Source of the DNA: a virus
Strand: one strand, 5' to 3'
DNA: 44,898 nt
IMG/VR virus record: IMGVR_UViG_3300039191_000672
Location: 1 to 44,898 of that record
This document shows positions 38,354 through 44,898 of the stretch, in pieces; position 1 is the first letter of the stretch; every line of letters starts with the position of its first letter. A model generated the notes under the pieces. It was not told the origin of the DNA, did not search any database, and saw only the letters and a list, made by a program, of their open reading frames with translations. A program made the translations under genes and the position numbers.

Positions 38354-38752
38354 GTGCCAGTTGTTAATACAAATGTAAAAGAAATAGGTTATGCTGCATT
38401 AGCTCTGGCCATAATCGAGGGATATACACCAGAAGGAGCTCTGCAGGTAGTAGAAACAGGAGAAGAGCCAACAACTAAATTTAATGGGACAAATGATGTT
38501 TTGGATATGATTATTTTAAAATATACCGATGATATGACTTATAAAGAGGTCGGAAGAGTTTATAATCTTAGTGCAGATAATGTCTATAACAAAGTAAGAA
38601 GATTAGCAGCCAAAAAAAGAACTGAGGATATCGTGAAACTCTATGATGCCGGACTCGATTTTAACCAGGTGGCCAAAGTTTTTAGGATGTCCAGACAGGG
38701 AATCTGTTATAGATACAACAAGGTCAGGGGTGGAGACAATGAAGAGTCATGA
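38354..38752 (+). CDS. Tandem helix-turn-helix protein
   Basis: 132 residues. Two helix-turn-helix units: MTYKEVGRVYNLSADNVYNK (about 61-80) and LDFNQVAKVFRMSRQGICYR (about 105-124), both sigma-4/HTH_23 style. AAGGAG at 38339-38344; GTG 38354 preferred over TTG 38345. Probably a regulator in the early operon. Overlaps the next gene. Confidence 0.66.
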   Translation: MPVVNTNVKEIGYAALALAIIEGYTPEGALQVVETGEEPTTKFNGTNDVLDMIILKYTDDMTYKEVGRVYNLSADNVYNKVRRLAAKKRTEDIVKLYDAGLDFNQVAKVFRMSRQGICYRYNKVRGGDNEES

Positions 38753-38918
38753 GGTTATTTTCAAGAAAGACGGCAGAGTTAGAAAAGAAGTGATCAAAGC
38801 AAGAAATCAGTCAGTTGCAGTCGAAAAAATTAAAAAGAAATACAGGACCACTCATGTTATAAAAGTCAGAAAACCAAAAGTAACTTTTGATGAGATATTA
38901 AATAAATTGTTAGGGTGA
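38739..38918 (+). CDS. Small basic protein
   Basis: 59 residues from ATG 38739 with GGTGGAG upstream; lysine- and arginine-rich (KKDGRVRKEVIKARNQSVAV). Could bind nucleic acid. The stop overlaps the gene that follows. Confidence 0.6.
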   Translation: MKSHEVIFKKDGRVRKEVIKARNQSVAVEKIKKKYRTTHVIKVRKPKVTFDEILNKLLG

Positions 38919-38923
38919 TCAGG

Positions 38924-39172
38924 GTGAGTAAAAAAATTGAAGTAGGTGATACAGTTCAAAGAAAATATACATTTGGAACTGGTAATAAGACGATCGAGGG
39001 AGTAGTGCTGGGGAAAGATGTTAACAAGATATCTGGAGAGACCTGGTTAAGAATAGCGGTTAGAGGTAATCTGAATTATAAAATTCTATCACCAGAGAAA
39101 AGATGTAAGAAAATTGATAAAAAATATAAACTGCATGAAGATGGGAAAATGAAACTTTTTGAGGAGTTTTAA
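38924..39172 (+). CDS. Small beta-rich protein
   Basis: 82 residues, GTG 38924 after GGGTGA. The middle (KIEVGDTVQRKYTFGTGNKT, then WLRIAVRGNLNYKILSPEKR) looks like an SH3-like or beta-barrel fold. Function unknown. Confidence 0.6.
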   Translation: MSKKIEVGDTVQRKYTFGTGNKTIEGVVLGKDVNKISGETWLRIAVRGNLNYKILSPEKRCKKIDKKYKLHEDGKMKLFEEF

Positions 39173-39174
39173 GG

Positions 39175-39336
39175 ATGAGTGATTATGTTTGGCTGCAGAT
39201 TATAAAACATGCACTTCAACATTATGTTAAAAGAGAAGATGCGAGCGAAAAAGACTTAAAACAGGAGCGAAAAGTAATGAAATATTACAAGGATAGAGTT
39301 GATAGTTTTAAGGCGAGACACAAAATAGGAGGTTAA
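39175..39336 (+). CDS. Small helical protein
   Basis: 53 residues (MSDYVWLQIIKHALQHYVKR at the start), starting two bases after the previous stop; AAGG overlaps. The charged helix YYKDRVDSFKARHK ends it. Confidence 0.5.
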   Translation: MSDYVWLQIIKHALQHYVKREDASEKDLKQERKVMKYYKDRVDSFKARHKIGG

Positions 39337-39338
39337 CA

Positions 39339-39473
39339 ATGGGCGGTTTTCGTAAAAATATCAAAGATAGAATAAAAAAAGAATATAGTCAATTATCAGA
39401 TGTAGAAATAGAAGAGATCATTAAAGAAGCTGAGAAGAAGGTGGAGAATGATGAAAAAGAAAAAGCAAAATAG
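39339..39473 (+). CDS. Small charged helical protein
   Basis: 44 residues after AGGAGG. MGGFRKNIKDRIKKEYSQLS followed by an acidic/basic helix. Function unknown; overlaps the next small gene. Confidence 0.5.
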   Translation: MGGFRKNIKDRIKKEYSQLSDVEIEEIIKEAEKKVENDEKEKAK

Positions 39474-39585
39474 ATTTATTTATAGAATTCATTACAGAAC
39501 CGCAAATGGTAGTGGAGGATGGAAAAGGATAATAACTAAGGATAGAATGACCGTCGCCAGAAGGGACCAATTAGAAAAAAGTTGA
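39451..39585 (+). CDS. Small basic protein
   Basis: 44 residues with GGTGGAG just upstream; very basic (MKKKKQNRFIYRIHYRTANG) and beta-hairpin-like with GGWKRIITKDRMTV. Overlaps neighbours on both sides. Confidence 0.5.
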   Translation: MKKKKQNRFIYRIHYRTANGSGGWKRIITKDRMTVARRDQLEKS

Positions 39586-39659
39586 TGGATAAATATGATT
39601 ATTTAAGAAAGCTAAAAATATTAGTGACTAAAGTAGAATGGGTTAATAAAATTGGATAA
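39585..39659 (+). CDS. Very short ORF
   Basis: 24 residues (MDKYDYLRKLKILVTKVEWV), starting at the stop of the previous gene (TGATG). Too short to judge; listed because the overlap is typical of coupled phage genes. Confidence 0.3.
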   Translation: MDKYDYLRKLKILVTKVEWVNKIG

Positions 39660-39690
39660 AGATTCAAAACTTAAATGAGGTGATATGAAA

Positions 39691-40026
39691 ATGGACTTAA
39701 CAGTATTTTACGAGCTGCTTAATGATATAGAGCAGAATCCAGAAGCTAAGACAGTAATAATGCCGTATGATATTTGGTTCAACTTTAAAGGAACAGAGAT
39801 ATTTATGAATTATGGCCGGTTCATATCTGCTGAAGACGGACATATAAGATGTTTTGAAGATGACCCAAAAGATAAAGTGGAGCTTTTTGATTTAGAACTC
39901 ATTAGAGTCTCACCACACTTAATGGAACGCGATTATTTATTAACAGAAAAAGTTATTACTAAAACAGGAATTGAGAAGATTATTGAGTTAGAAAAAATAA
40001 TTGCTGCAGCTGAAGGAGGTAAATAA
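39691..40026 (+). CDS. Hypothetical early protein
   Basis: 111 residues from ATG 39691, seven bases after GAGGTGA (ATG 39685 is too close). FYELLNDIEQNPEAKTVIMP and ENDIRCFEDDP-like HIRCFEDDPKDKVELFDLEL; acidic. No known domain. GGAGG at its end serves the next gene. Confidence 0.62.
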   Translation: MDLTVFYELLNDIEQNPEAKTVIMPYDIWFNFKGTEIFMNYGRFISAEDGHIRCFEDDPKDKVELFDLELIRVSPHLMERDYLLTEKVITKTGIEKIIELEKIIAAAEGGK

Positions 40027-40362
40027 GTGGAAGACAAACTTAAAGGTCCCTGGGAATTTATAGAATATAAAAACTCGATGTTTACAGTTTTAGAAGTTAA
40101 AGACAAAAACAATAATAAGGTGATTGCTAATTTTGTTGCAAATGATGAAGATTATCCGGATAAGAAAAGGTTGGCCCTGGCAATATCAAAAATACCTGAC
40201 TTACTAAAGCTATTTGCGACTATCAAAACAGAGGTTAAGCTAAAGGATCAGAAAGAAAACAACTCTGATGATCAGAATATGATGATTAATTATTTAATCA
40301 AAGAGAACTCAGAGGAGCTGGCCCGGATTATTAAAGAAATAGAAGTTGATTTAAATGGATAG
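40027..40362 (+). CDS. Hypothetical early protein
   Basis: 111 residues, GTG start directly after the previous stop. The beginning LKGPWEFIEYKNSMFTVLEV followed by VIANFVANDEDYPDKKRLAL is the common phage protein layout that ends in a helix (LLKLFATIKTEVKL). Unrecognised. Confidence 0.6.
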   Translation: MEDKLKGPWEFIEYKNSMFTVLEVKDKNNNKVIANFVANDEDYPDKKRLALAISKIPDLLKLFATIKTEVKLKDQKENNSDDQNMMINYLIKENSEELARIIKEIEVDLNG

Positions 40363-40426
40363 TAGATATTTATTTTGGTTTATATTTATCTGGTGTTTGA
40401 TTACAATAGCCAGAGCGAGAAAATAG
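40355..40426 (+). CDS. Tiny membrane protein
   Basis: 23 residues, nearly all one membrane segment (YLFWFIFIWCLITIARARK), overlapping the previous gene. No strong ribosome site. Possible but unproven. Confidence 0.35.
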   Translation: MDSRYLFWFIFIWCLITIARARK

Positions 40427-40436
40427 GGAGGCGAAG

Positions 40437-40868
40437 ATGGATTTAGGAAACATATTATTTGCAATTGTTGGAGTAATTTTCGGAACCATAGTCACAGCTA
40501 CAAAACTGCATAAAGAAAATTATGAACAGCAGAAGATGATCAATAAATTAAATAATAAATTAGTTCTTGAAAAAACTTCAATAAAACTCCTTATAAAAAT
40601 GTATGAGGAGCAAGTAATAAAAAACGTAAACGATAAATATGCTAGAACATGTGAACCACCTAAGAAAGATTTTAAAAAGATTAAATTTGAAAATGAACCA
40701 ATATTTCCGGGGTTGGGAAAAGAAGGTTTCGTTTCAGGAGGACAAAATTATTATGGTATCAGAAGTCCTTTTAGCTGGGTAGAATTTTATTCTAGACCTT
40801 ATTTGCCATATTCAGCTAGAAAAGAATTGGAAAACAATAAAGAGGTGGAAAACAATGATGAAATATAA
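40437..40868 (+). CDS. Membrane-anchored early protein
   Basis: 143 residues with GGAGGCG upstream. Single N-terminal membrane segment (ILFAIVGVIFGTIVTAT), a coiled coil (about 25-65), then a soluble tail with PSFSWVEFYSRPYLPY-like SPFSWVEFYSRPYLPYSARK. Cytoplasm or surface side cannot be told. Confidence 0.6.
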   Translation: MDLGNILFAIVGVIFGTIVTATKLHKENYEQQKMINKLNNKLVLEKTSIKLLIKMYEEQVIKNVNDKYARTCEPPKKDFKKIKFENEPIFPGLGKEGFVSGGQNYYGIRSPFSWVEFYSRPYLPYSARKELENNKEVENNDEI

Positions 40869-41358
40869 AACTGATTGCGGAATGGAATTTAATTCATCTA
40901 AACATTCATGTAAAAAAGATGTTAATTTAGAAAGGGAATCAATCAAAGGTAACCCGCCCAAAAATCAAAAAGTTGAATTTGGGATGAATGAAAAATGCAA
41001 AGGGTGTGCAGTAGTAAAAGAAAAAATTGATAAGCAGCTAAATATTGAAGATGGAACAATTTTTAAAACTAAAGTTAAGTACTGTGAAGCTAGATCAATA
41101 ACCCCTGAAGAAAGATACTGGCTGCTGTTGGATAGTTTGAGAGAGACTATTTCGGTATCAGTTAATGATTATGAAACCAGAGAAGGTTCATTCGAGCGGT
41201 TAGATGAGTTGCATAGAATTAATAATAAACTCTTGAAAGTAGCAAAATTGGCAAAAGATTTGCTTTTAAAATTAGAAGTTAATTCAGATGCCTGCGGGAA
41301 AATGAATACAGTTGAGTATTTAGAGGGAGCAATCAGAGACGCGGAAGGCAAAAAATAA
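40855..41358 (+). CDS. Cysteine-containing early protein
   Basis: 167 residues; GAGGTGG six bases before the ATG. Eight cysteines with groups CGMEF...SC, CKGCAVV and YCEAR, so metal binding is likely in the N-terminal half. The C-terminal half is helical (YWLLLDSLRETISVSVNDYE, LLKVAKLAKDLLLKLEVNSD). Unknown role. Confidence 0.6.
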   Translation: MMKYKTDCGMEFNSSKHSCKKDVNLERESIKGNPPKNQKVEFGMNEKCKGCAVVKEKIDKQLNIEDGTIFKTKVKYCEARSITPEERYWLLLDSLRETISVSVNDYETREGSFERLDELHRINNKLLKVAKLAKDLLLKLEVNSDACGKMNTVEYLEGAIRDAEGKK

Positions 41359-41453
41359 TGACTTGCCTAAAATGTGGAAAAGTTATTGTTACAGATACCG
41401 ATCAGCCAGAATTTGGAGTCTGCGATAATTGCATAAAGAAGAAAGGTGATTAG
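41358..41453 (+). CDS. Minimal zinc-ribbon protein
   Basis: 31 residues: MTCLKCGKVIVTDTDQPEFG then VCDNCIKKKGD. Two CxxC pairs, a complete four-cysteine zinc ribbon and nothing else. The start overlaps the previous stop (TAATG); the next gene begins right after its stop. Confidence 0.6.
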   Translation: MTCLKCGKVIVTDTDQPEFGVCDNCIKKKGD

Positions 41454-41660
41454 ATGCTTGAGACTATTATAGCAGCATATTTAATAATGGGTTTATTGAT
41501 AACTGTAAGTTTAGGAGATGTTTTTAGTTCAGTTTATATAGATTGGCAAGATATTTGGCTCGACATATTACTCTTTATTTTTGGAGTTATTATTTCTCCA
41601 GCAATAGGATTTTGGGTAATTGCTGTAGGAATTATTGAAAAATTTAGAGGGAAGTTATGA
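41454..41660 (+). CDS. Small two-pass membrane protein
   Basis: 68 residues; AAAGGTGA upstream. Hydrophobic segments AAYLIMGLLITVSLGDVF and LLFIFGVIISPAIGFWVIAV. No known family. Confidence 0.58.
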   Translation: MLETIIAAYLIMGLLITVSLGDVFSSVYIDWQDIWLDILLFIFGVIISPAIGFWVIAVGIIEKFRGKL

Positions 41661-41995
41661 ATTTGGATTTTGATAAAATAACTGTACATGACTATTGTGA
41701 TTATTGCGGACAAAAGGTTGTAGTCGGCTCTAATGAAAAAGGTAGAATATTGTGCGACACATGCGAATCACACGAGAAAGATAAAGCGGATATTGTAGAT
41801 CATCAAGGTGAACAAATTACAAAATTAAAAAGAAAAAATGAAAAACTATCAAGCAAAATTAAAATGTATTTGAATAAAGCTAAAAAAGAATTAAAAGATC
41901 TGGAAAATGAGGATATGGTAAATCATGATTTTGGTTATGCACAAATGTACCAGGAGAGAATTGATATTTTAGAAAAAATATTAAACAATTTATAA
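41657..41995 (+). CDS. Zinc-finger plus coiled-coil protein
   Basis: 112 residues. YCDYCGQKVV and CDTCESH give a CxxC-x-CxxC zinc finger at about 12-37, followed by a coiled coil (IVDHQGEQITKLKRKNEKLS) and a second helical hairpin. Overlaps the membrane protein gene (ATGA). May bind nucleic acid. Confidence 0.62.
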   Translation: MNLDFDKITVHDYCDYCGQKVVVGSNEKGRILCDTCESHEKDKADIVDHQGEQITKLKRKNEKLSSKIKMYLNKAKKELKDLENEDMVNHDFGYAQMYQERIDILEKILNNL

Positions 41996-42013
41996 AAGAA
42001 AAGGTGATAAATT

Positions 42014-42217
42014 ATGGCCCAAAACATAGCAGTTAATTGTGAAGTTAAGCGAAAATTTGGTAAAAAAATAATTATGCTTGATGACGCTTTAAAAAAAGAA
42101 AAAGGAAAAAACTATAAAGATAAATACAAAACTGCAGCACCACCTAATGTAATGAGCTTTGATGGAAAAGAAGATTTAGTGAGAGTTTCTTTAGAAGAAA
42201 AAAGAGCTGATGAATGA
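42014..42217 (+). CDS. Small basic protein
   Basis: 67 residues with AAGGTGA upstream. MAQNIAVNCEVKRKFGKKII, then a lysine-rich helix and a polar end. Unknown. Confidence 0.55.
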   Translation: MAQNIAVNCEVKRKFGKKIIMLDDALKKEKGKNYKDKYKTAAPPNVMSFDGKEDLVRVSLEEKRADE

Positions 42218-42375
42218 TGCCTAAATTGGAAAACAAACTTCACAATCATCCTATTATGGAAAAGAAATTAGGACTAAATTATGATCATGTAATTATTGAT
42301 AGGGAAGTTTTTGAAGAATTGAAATATATGCAGTATAAAAATAATGGTTATATAAACATTAAGGAGAGTGAATAA
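42217..42375 (+). CDS. Small hypothetical protein
   Basis: 52 residues (MPKLENKLHNHPIMEKKLGL, then DHVIIDREVFEELKYMQ), overlapping the previous stop. Position before SSB and the 2-base gap suggest coupling to it. Confidence 0.5.
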   Translation: MPKLENKLHNHPIMEKKLGLNYDHVIIDREVFEELKYMQYKNNGYINIKESE

Positions 42376-42377
42376 TT

Positions 42378-42899
42378 TTGTTAAACAGAATATTACTTAT
42401 TGGCAGGCTGACACGAGATCCTGAGCTTCGTTACACCAGTAATGGAACTCCGGTTTGTAATTTTACAATAGCAGTAGAAAGAAATTATACCAATCGTGAT
42501 GGAGATTATGATGTAGATTTCATTAATATTGTCACTTGGAGAGCTCTTGCAGAAAATTGTGCTCGGCACCTTGGAAAAGGAAGACTTGTTGGAGTCGATG
42601 GATCACTGCAGATTAGAAAGTCAGAAAACAATAACAGAACTTATATTAATCCTGAGGTTAATGCAGATACAGTTCAGTTCTTAGATTATGCAAAAAACAA
42701 AAGAAATAATTCACATAATAATAACCGGCAGCAGAATTCTAAAAATAACAACCAAGGGAACAAAAAACAGCAGCAGCCACAGAACAATAATCAGAACAGT
42801 CAAAGTCAGCAGCAACCTCAAAATCAGCAACAGAATTTTAACCAGAATCAGGGAGGAAACGGAAATTTTGATCCTGATGACTTCGATGTTCCTTTTTAG
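42378..42899 (+). CDS. ssb: Single-stranded DNA-binding protein
   Basis: 173 residues, TTG start after AAGGAGAGTGA. The OB fold (MLNRILLIGRLTRDPELRYT, NFTIAVERNYTNRDGDYDVD, FINIVTWRALAENCARHLGK) covers residues 1-105. A glutamine/asparagine-rich linker and the acidic tip DPDDFDVPF follow; the tip recruits repair and replication partners. It coats ssDNA made by the phage replisome. A phage copy is typical. Confidence 0.95.
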   Translation: MLNRILLIGRLTRDPELRYTSNGTPVCNFTIAVERNYTNRDGDYDVDFINIVTWRALAENCARHLGKGRLVGVDGSLQIRKSENNNRTYINPEVNADTVQFLDYAKNKRNNSHNNNRQQNSKNNNQGNKKQQQPQNNNQNSQSQQQPQNQQQNFNQNQGGNGNFDPDDFDVPF

Positions 42900-42937
42900 T
42901 CGCAAAGTTCAGCACTTAAAAATAGAAAGGAGATAAG

Positions 42938-43447
42938 ATGGGATATATAAGCAGAGAAGATCAAAAAATAGCAGAAGTACTAAGTCACTTTCAACTTTAC
43001 CTTAATGACAAAATAGATAAGTATAAAGAAGTTGATGCGGTAGAAAAACCGGCTAAGTTTATGCGCTCTATTAAGATGGCCCGGACCTATACCGGCAAAG
43101 TTAAGGACATGCTGGTTAAGGATGCAGCCAAAGAACAGAAAGAAAACATTGCTCAAAAAGTGCAGGAGACAAAACTTTCACTTGATTATACCAGAGTGGC
43201 CAAAAAGAAAAAGAGGAAAATGAGGAAAGAAAACGATGTCACTGTAATAGATACTGATGATCTTTATGACATCATCGATAAGACTGTAAAAGTTAACTGT
43301 CTTAAATGCACTAAATCAAAAAAAGAAATTGAAGAATGTAAATTAAGGCAGCACTTACTTAAATATGACATTCCAGTAATTCATGATGATCCAGAGCATA
43401 GCAGCTGCCCTTATAAAGTGTTGCCGGATATGGTGCAAAATGAATGA
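42938..43447 (+). CDS. Hypothetical protein with C-terminal cysteines
   Basis: 169 residues, AAGGAG upstream. Helical N-terminus (HFQLYLNDKIDKYKEVDAVE), basic middle (RVAKKKKRKMRKEND), then NCLKC, ECKL, and SSCPYKVLP, which together form a likely metal site. Contains TGGCCCGGACC. Not recognised. Confidence 0.6.
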   Translation: MGYISREDQKIAEVLSHFQLYLNDKIDKYKEVDAVEKPAKFMRSIKMARTYTGKVKDMLVKDAAKEQKENIAQKVQETKLSLDYTRVAKKKKRKMRKENDVTVIDTDDLYDIIDKTVKVNCLKCTKSKKEIEECKLRQHLLKYDIPVIHDDPEHSSCPYKVLPDMVQNE

Positions 43448-43709
43448 TTATTATATCTGCGACATTAAAGGTTGCGGCGAACAGATCAGGAATGGCCGGT
43501 TTTGTCACTATCATAACTCACTAACCAGGTACCGGCCATGTGCCTGGTATTATCACAAAGATTTAGGGACAGCTGCAGTTGCATGGTGTGGAAAGAAAGG
43601 TAAAAGATTTATTGAGGTCAACTGCAAAGGTTGCGAGGATCACATTAAACCTGAGGAAGGAATCGAAATCATCGAGAAGTTAACTGGACTTAATGGAGGT
43701 GGAGAATGA
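43440..43709 (+). CDS. Cysteine/histidine-rich protein
   Basis: 89 residues from ATG 43440, overlapping the previous stop. C-x4-C, CHYH, AWCGKKGKRF and CKGCEDH: at least two zinc sites in a compact protein. Continues the series of small zinc proteins of the early region. Confidence 0.6.
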   Translation: MNDYYICDIKGCGEQIRNGRFCHYHNSLTRYRPCAWYYHKDLGTAAVAWCGKKGKRFIEVNCKGCEDHIKPEEGIEIIEKLTGLNGGGE

Positions 43710-44077
43710 ATATTAGCAAAGAGGTTGAAGAAATAATGAAAGATGATGAGCAGCCATTTATTCAAGTAAGAAAAAGATATACTGATGAAGGTAAATATAA
43801 TCCATGGTATTTGAGTAATAAATTATCTTTAAAAGAATATGGTTTAATGTCTTATCTCTGGTATGTGGTTGAGTACACAAACACTTTTAAATTAAGATAT
43901 TTAACTTTGAAATTTGAAACTACAGAAAAAGATATAAAAAACTCAATAGATAAATTAATTGAAGAAGGTTATCTTCAAATTTCAAGAGTTCCGATTCCGA
44001 AGAAAGTATATAGATTTGATATATTCAGAAATAAGTATAGAACAAGTAGCAGATACACTTCAAAGGATTTATTCTAG
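43706..44077 (+). CDS. Winged-helix protein, replication-type
   Basis: 123 residues, ATG overlapping the previous stop, GGAGGTGGAG upstream. FIQVRKRYTDEGKYNPWYLS, KEYGLMSYLWYVV and TEKDIKNSIDKLIEEGYLQI are the winged helix of RepA/DnaD N-terminal type. No partner domain. May regulate replication or transcription. Confidence 0.64.
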   Translation: MNISKEVEEIMKDDEQPFIQVRKRYTDEGKYNPWYLSNKLSLKEYGLMSYLWYVVEYTNTFKLRYLTLKFETTEKDIKNSIDKLIEEGYLQISRVPIPKKVYRFDIFRNKYRTSSRYTSKDLF

Positions 44078-44088
44078 GAGTGAGATAA

Positions 44089-44454
44089 ATGGGAGATCTA
44101 GAATTAGTAAGAGATAGTGGAAAAATTACTTTTAAAAAAATAAATGATAATAAAAATAATACAATGATTGCCGGCTGGATTTCAGCTAAACGTACCGGCA
44201 TCTGGCTTAATCATATTAGAGGATTAGAAAATAGATTTTTTGATATTGAAGAAAGGCCAGAAATTAATGAAGATCACATTACTCTTTATGAGTCCGGTCA
44301 GATAATTGGGTGGATAGAAAAAGAGCATAAAAAAGAAATTAAGAACATGCTCTGGAAGCATCTAAAACATTATACTCATGAACCGGCAGAAAAAGAAGTC
44401 AAAAAAGAGGTTAAAGAGGAGCCGGCAGACTTTGGCCAACTGGCATTATTTTAA
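44089..44454 (+). CDS. Hypothetical early protein
   Basis: 121 residues; AGGAGTGAG upstream. Beta sequence (LVRDSGKITFKKINDNK, MIAGWISAKRTGIWLNHIRG, YESGQIIGWIEKEHK), then a helix and a tail with FGQLALF, a possible clamp-binding QLALF motif (inference). dcd follows. Confidence 0.6.
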   Translation: MGDLELVRDSGKITFKKINDNKNNTMIAGWISAKRTGIWLNHIRGLENRFFDIEERPEINEDHITLYESGQIIGWIEKEHKKEIKNMLWKHLKHYTHEPAEKEVKKEVKEEPADFGQLALF

Positions 44455-44471
44455 AAGACAGGAGTGGAAAA

Positions 44472-44898
44472 ATGATTTTATCAGATCAAGAAATTATAAA
44501 AGCCCAAACAGAACATAATATAATAAGTGATTTAATCCGGACCAGGTGGAGCCGGCATCATACGATCTAAGGCTAGCAGATAAAATATTGCTGGAAAGAA
44601 ATTATGCAAGACCTATAGGAATGAATGAAGAGGTTAAATATATACCGACATCAATCAATGACCGGCCACTCAATCCACAAGAATTTGTTTTAGGCAGCAC
44701 CGAGGAATATATTTCATTGCCGGATAATCTAGCAGCATTTGTTACCGGCAAGTCTACAATCGGAAGAAAAGCGATAGAGGTTCATCAGACAGCTGCATGG
44801 ATAGACCCGGGGTTTCAGGGTAACATCACTTTAGAGATTATTAATAATTCTTCAAACAGAAGAAAACTCAAGGCCGGGGAATTAATAGCTCAGATAGT
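44472..44898 (+). CDS. dcd: dCTP deaminase, N-terminal part with frameshift
   Basis: ATG 44472 follows GGAG. MILSDQEIIKAQTEHNIISD is the family N-terminus, but the frame then hits TAA at 44568. The family sequence resumes in the next frame (NPDQVEPASYDLRLADKIL, from 44534) and runs, with GKSTIGR, to the right edge and on to position 3. One T missing in the run at 44531-44533 explains it. Lying next to the contig end, a sequence error is likely; a true broken gene is possible. Confidence 0.8.
44769..44898. repeat. Terminal direct repeat, right copy
   Basis: Repeats 1-130 with one mismatch (C at 44772, T at 4), giving Ala or Val in dcd. See the left copy. Confidence 0.9.

Overview
The window looks like a complete genome of a temperate tailed phage (or excised prophage). 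The first 130 bases are repeated as the last 130 bases with a single mismatch (position 4), so the contig closes into a circle of about 44.77 kb that is opened inside a dCTP deaminase gene. The DNA is AT-rich, with strong GGAGG/AGGTGA ribosome sites, frequent TTG and GTG starts and AGA-type arginine codons. This suggests an anaerobic low-GC Firmicutes host. A host with an outer membrane (a Halanaerobiales-like diderm) is an inference only, prompted by a possible spanin pair. No tRNA, rRNA or CRISPR array was seen.

Layout (the genome is circular, so 44898 continues at 1). 1-4637: dcd end, metallopeptidase, small XRE protein, HNH and VRR-NUC nucleases, small unknowns and a sigma-like late regulator. 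4638-5244: 600 bp without a gene, holding an 11-bp-phased repeat array over a -10 box, three terminator-like hairpins and a GC-rich, pseudoknotted candidate RNA. 5245-13901: lambda-type head and packaging genes (Nu1/GpA terminase, portal, ClpP protease with nested scaffold, decoration protein, capsid, connectors). 13915-22977: P2/Mu-type contractile tail (sheath, tube, -1 frameshifted chaperone, tape measure, X, D, V, U, W, J, I). 22981-26759: tail-fibre region carrying a full diversity-generating retroelement (DGR): target gene with variable repeat, avd, template repeat, spacer RNA and reverse transcriptase. 26823-29340: holin, amidase and a run of membrane or coiled-coil proteins, closed by a terminator. 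29341-30297: ribbon-helix-helix regulator and a secreted protein of unknown function. 30319-32705 (minus strand): serine integrase, ImmA-like protein and CI-like repressor, facing a Cro-like gene across a divergent promoter with repeated operators. 32885-44454: early genes with a replication initiator that contains iterons, a possible helicase loader, SSB and many very small proteins, several with zinc-binding cysteines.

How it works together: the repressor/Cro switch and serine integrase decide lysogeny. Early genes replicate DNA from an origin probably inside the initiator gene. The sigma-like regulator at 4185 probably turns on the late operon through the phased repeats just downstream of it. 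Head, tail, DGR and lysis genes then run in one direction to the terminator at 29348. The DGR diversifies the C-terminal lectin-like face of the fibre protein. All 12 differences between template and variable repeat fall on template adenines, none on the 91 other positions.

Points most worth attention: both DGR helper genes lack any ATG/GTG/TTG start in the conserved part of their frames (the RT seems to start at ATT); a terminator-like hairpin separates the template RNA from the RT gene; and the structured RNA candidate upstream of the terminase is unlike anything I recognise.
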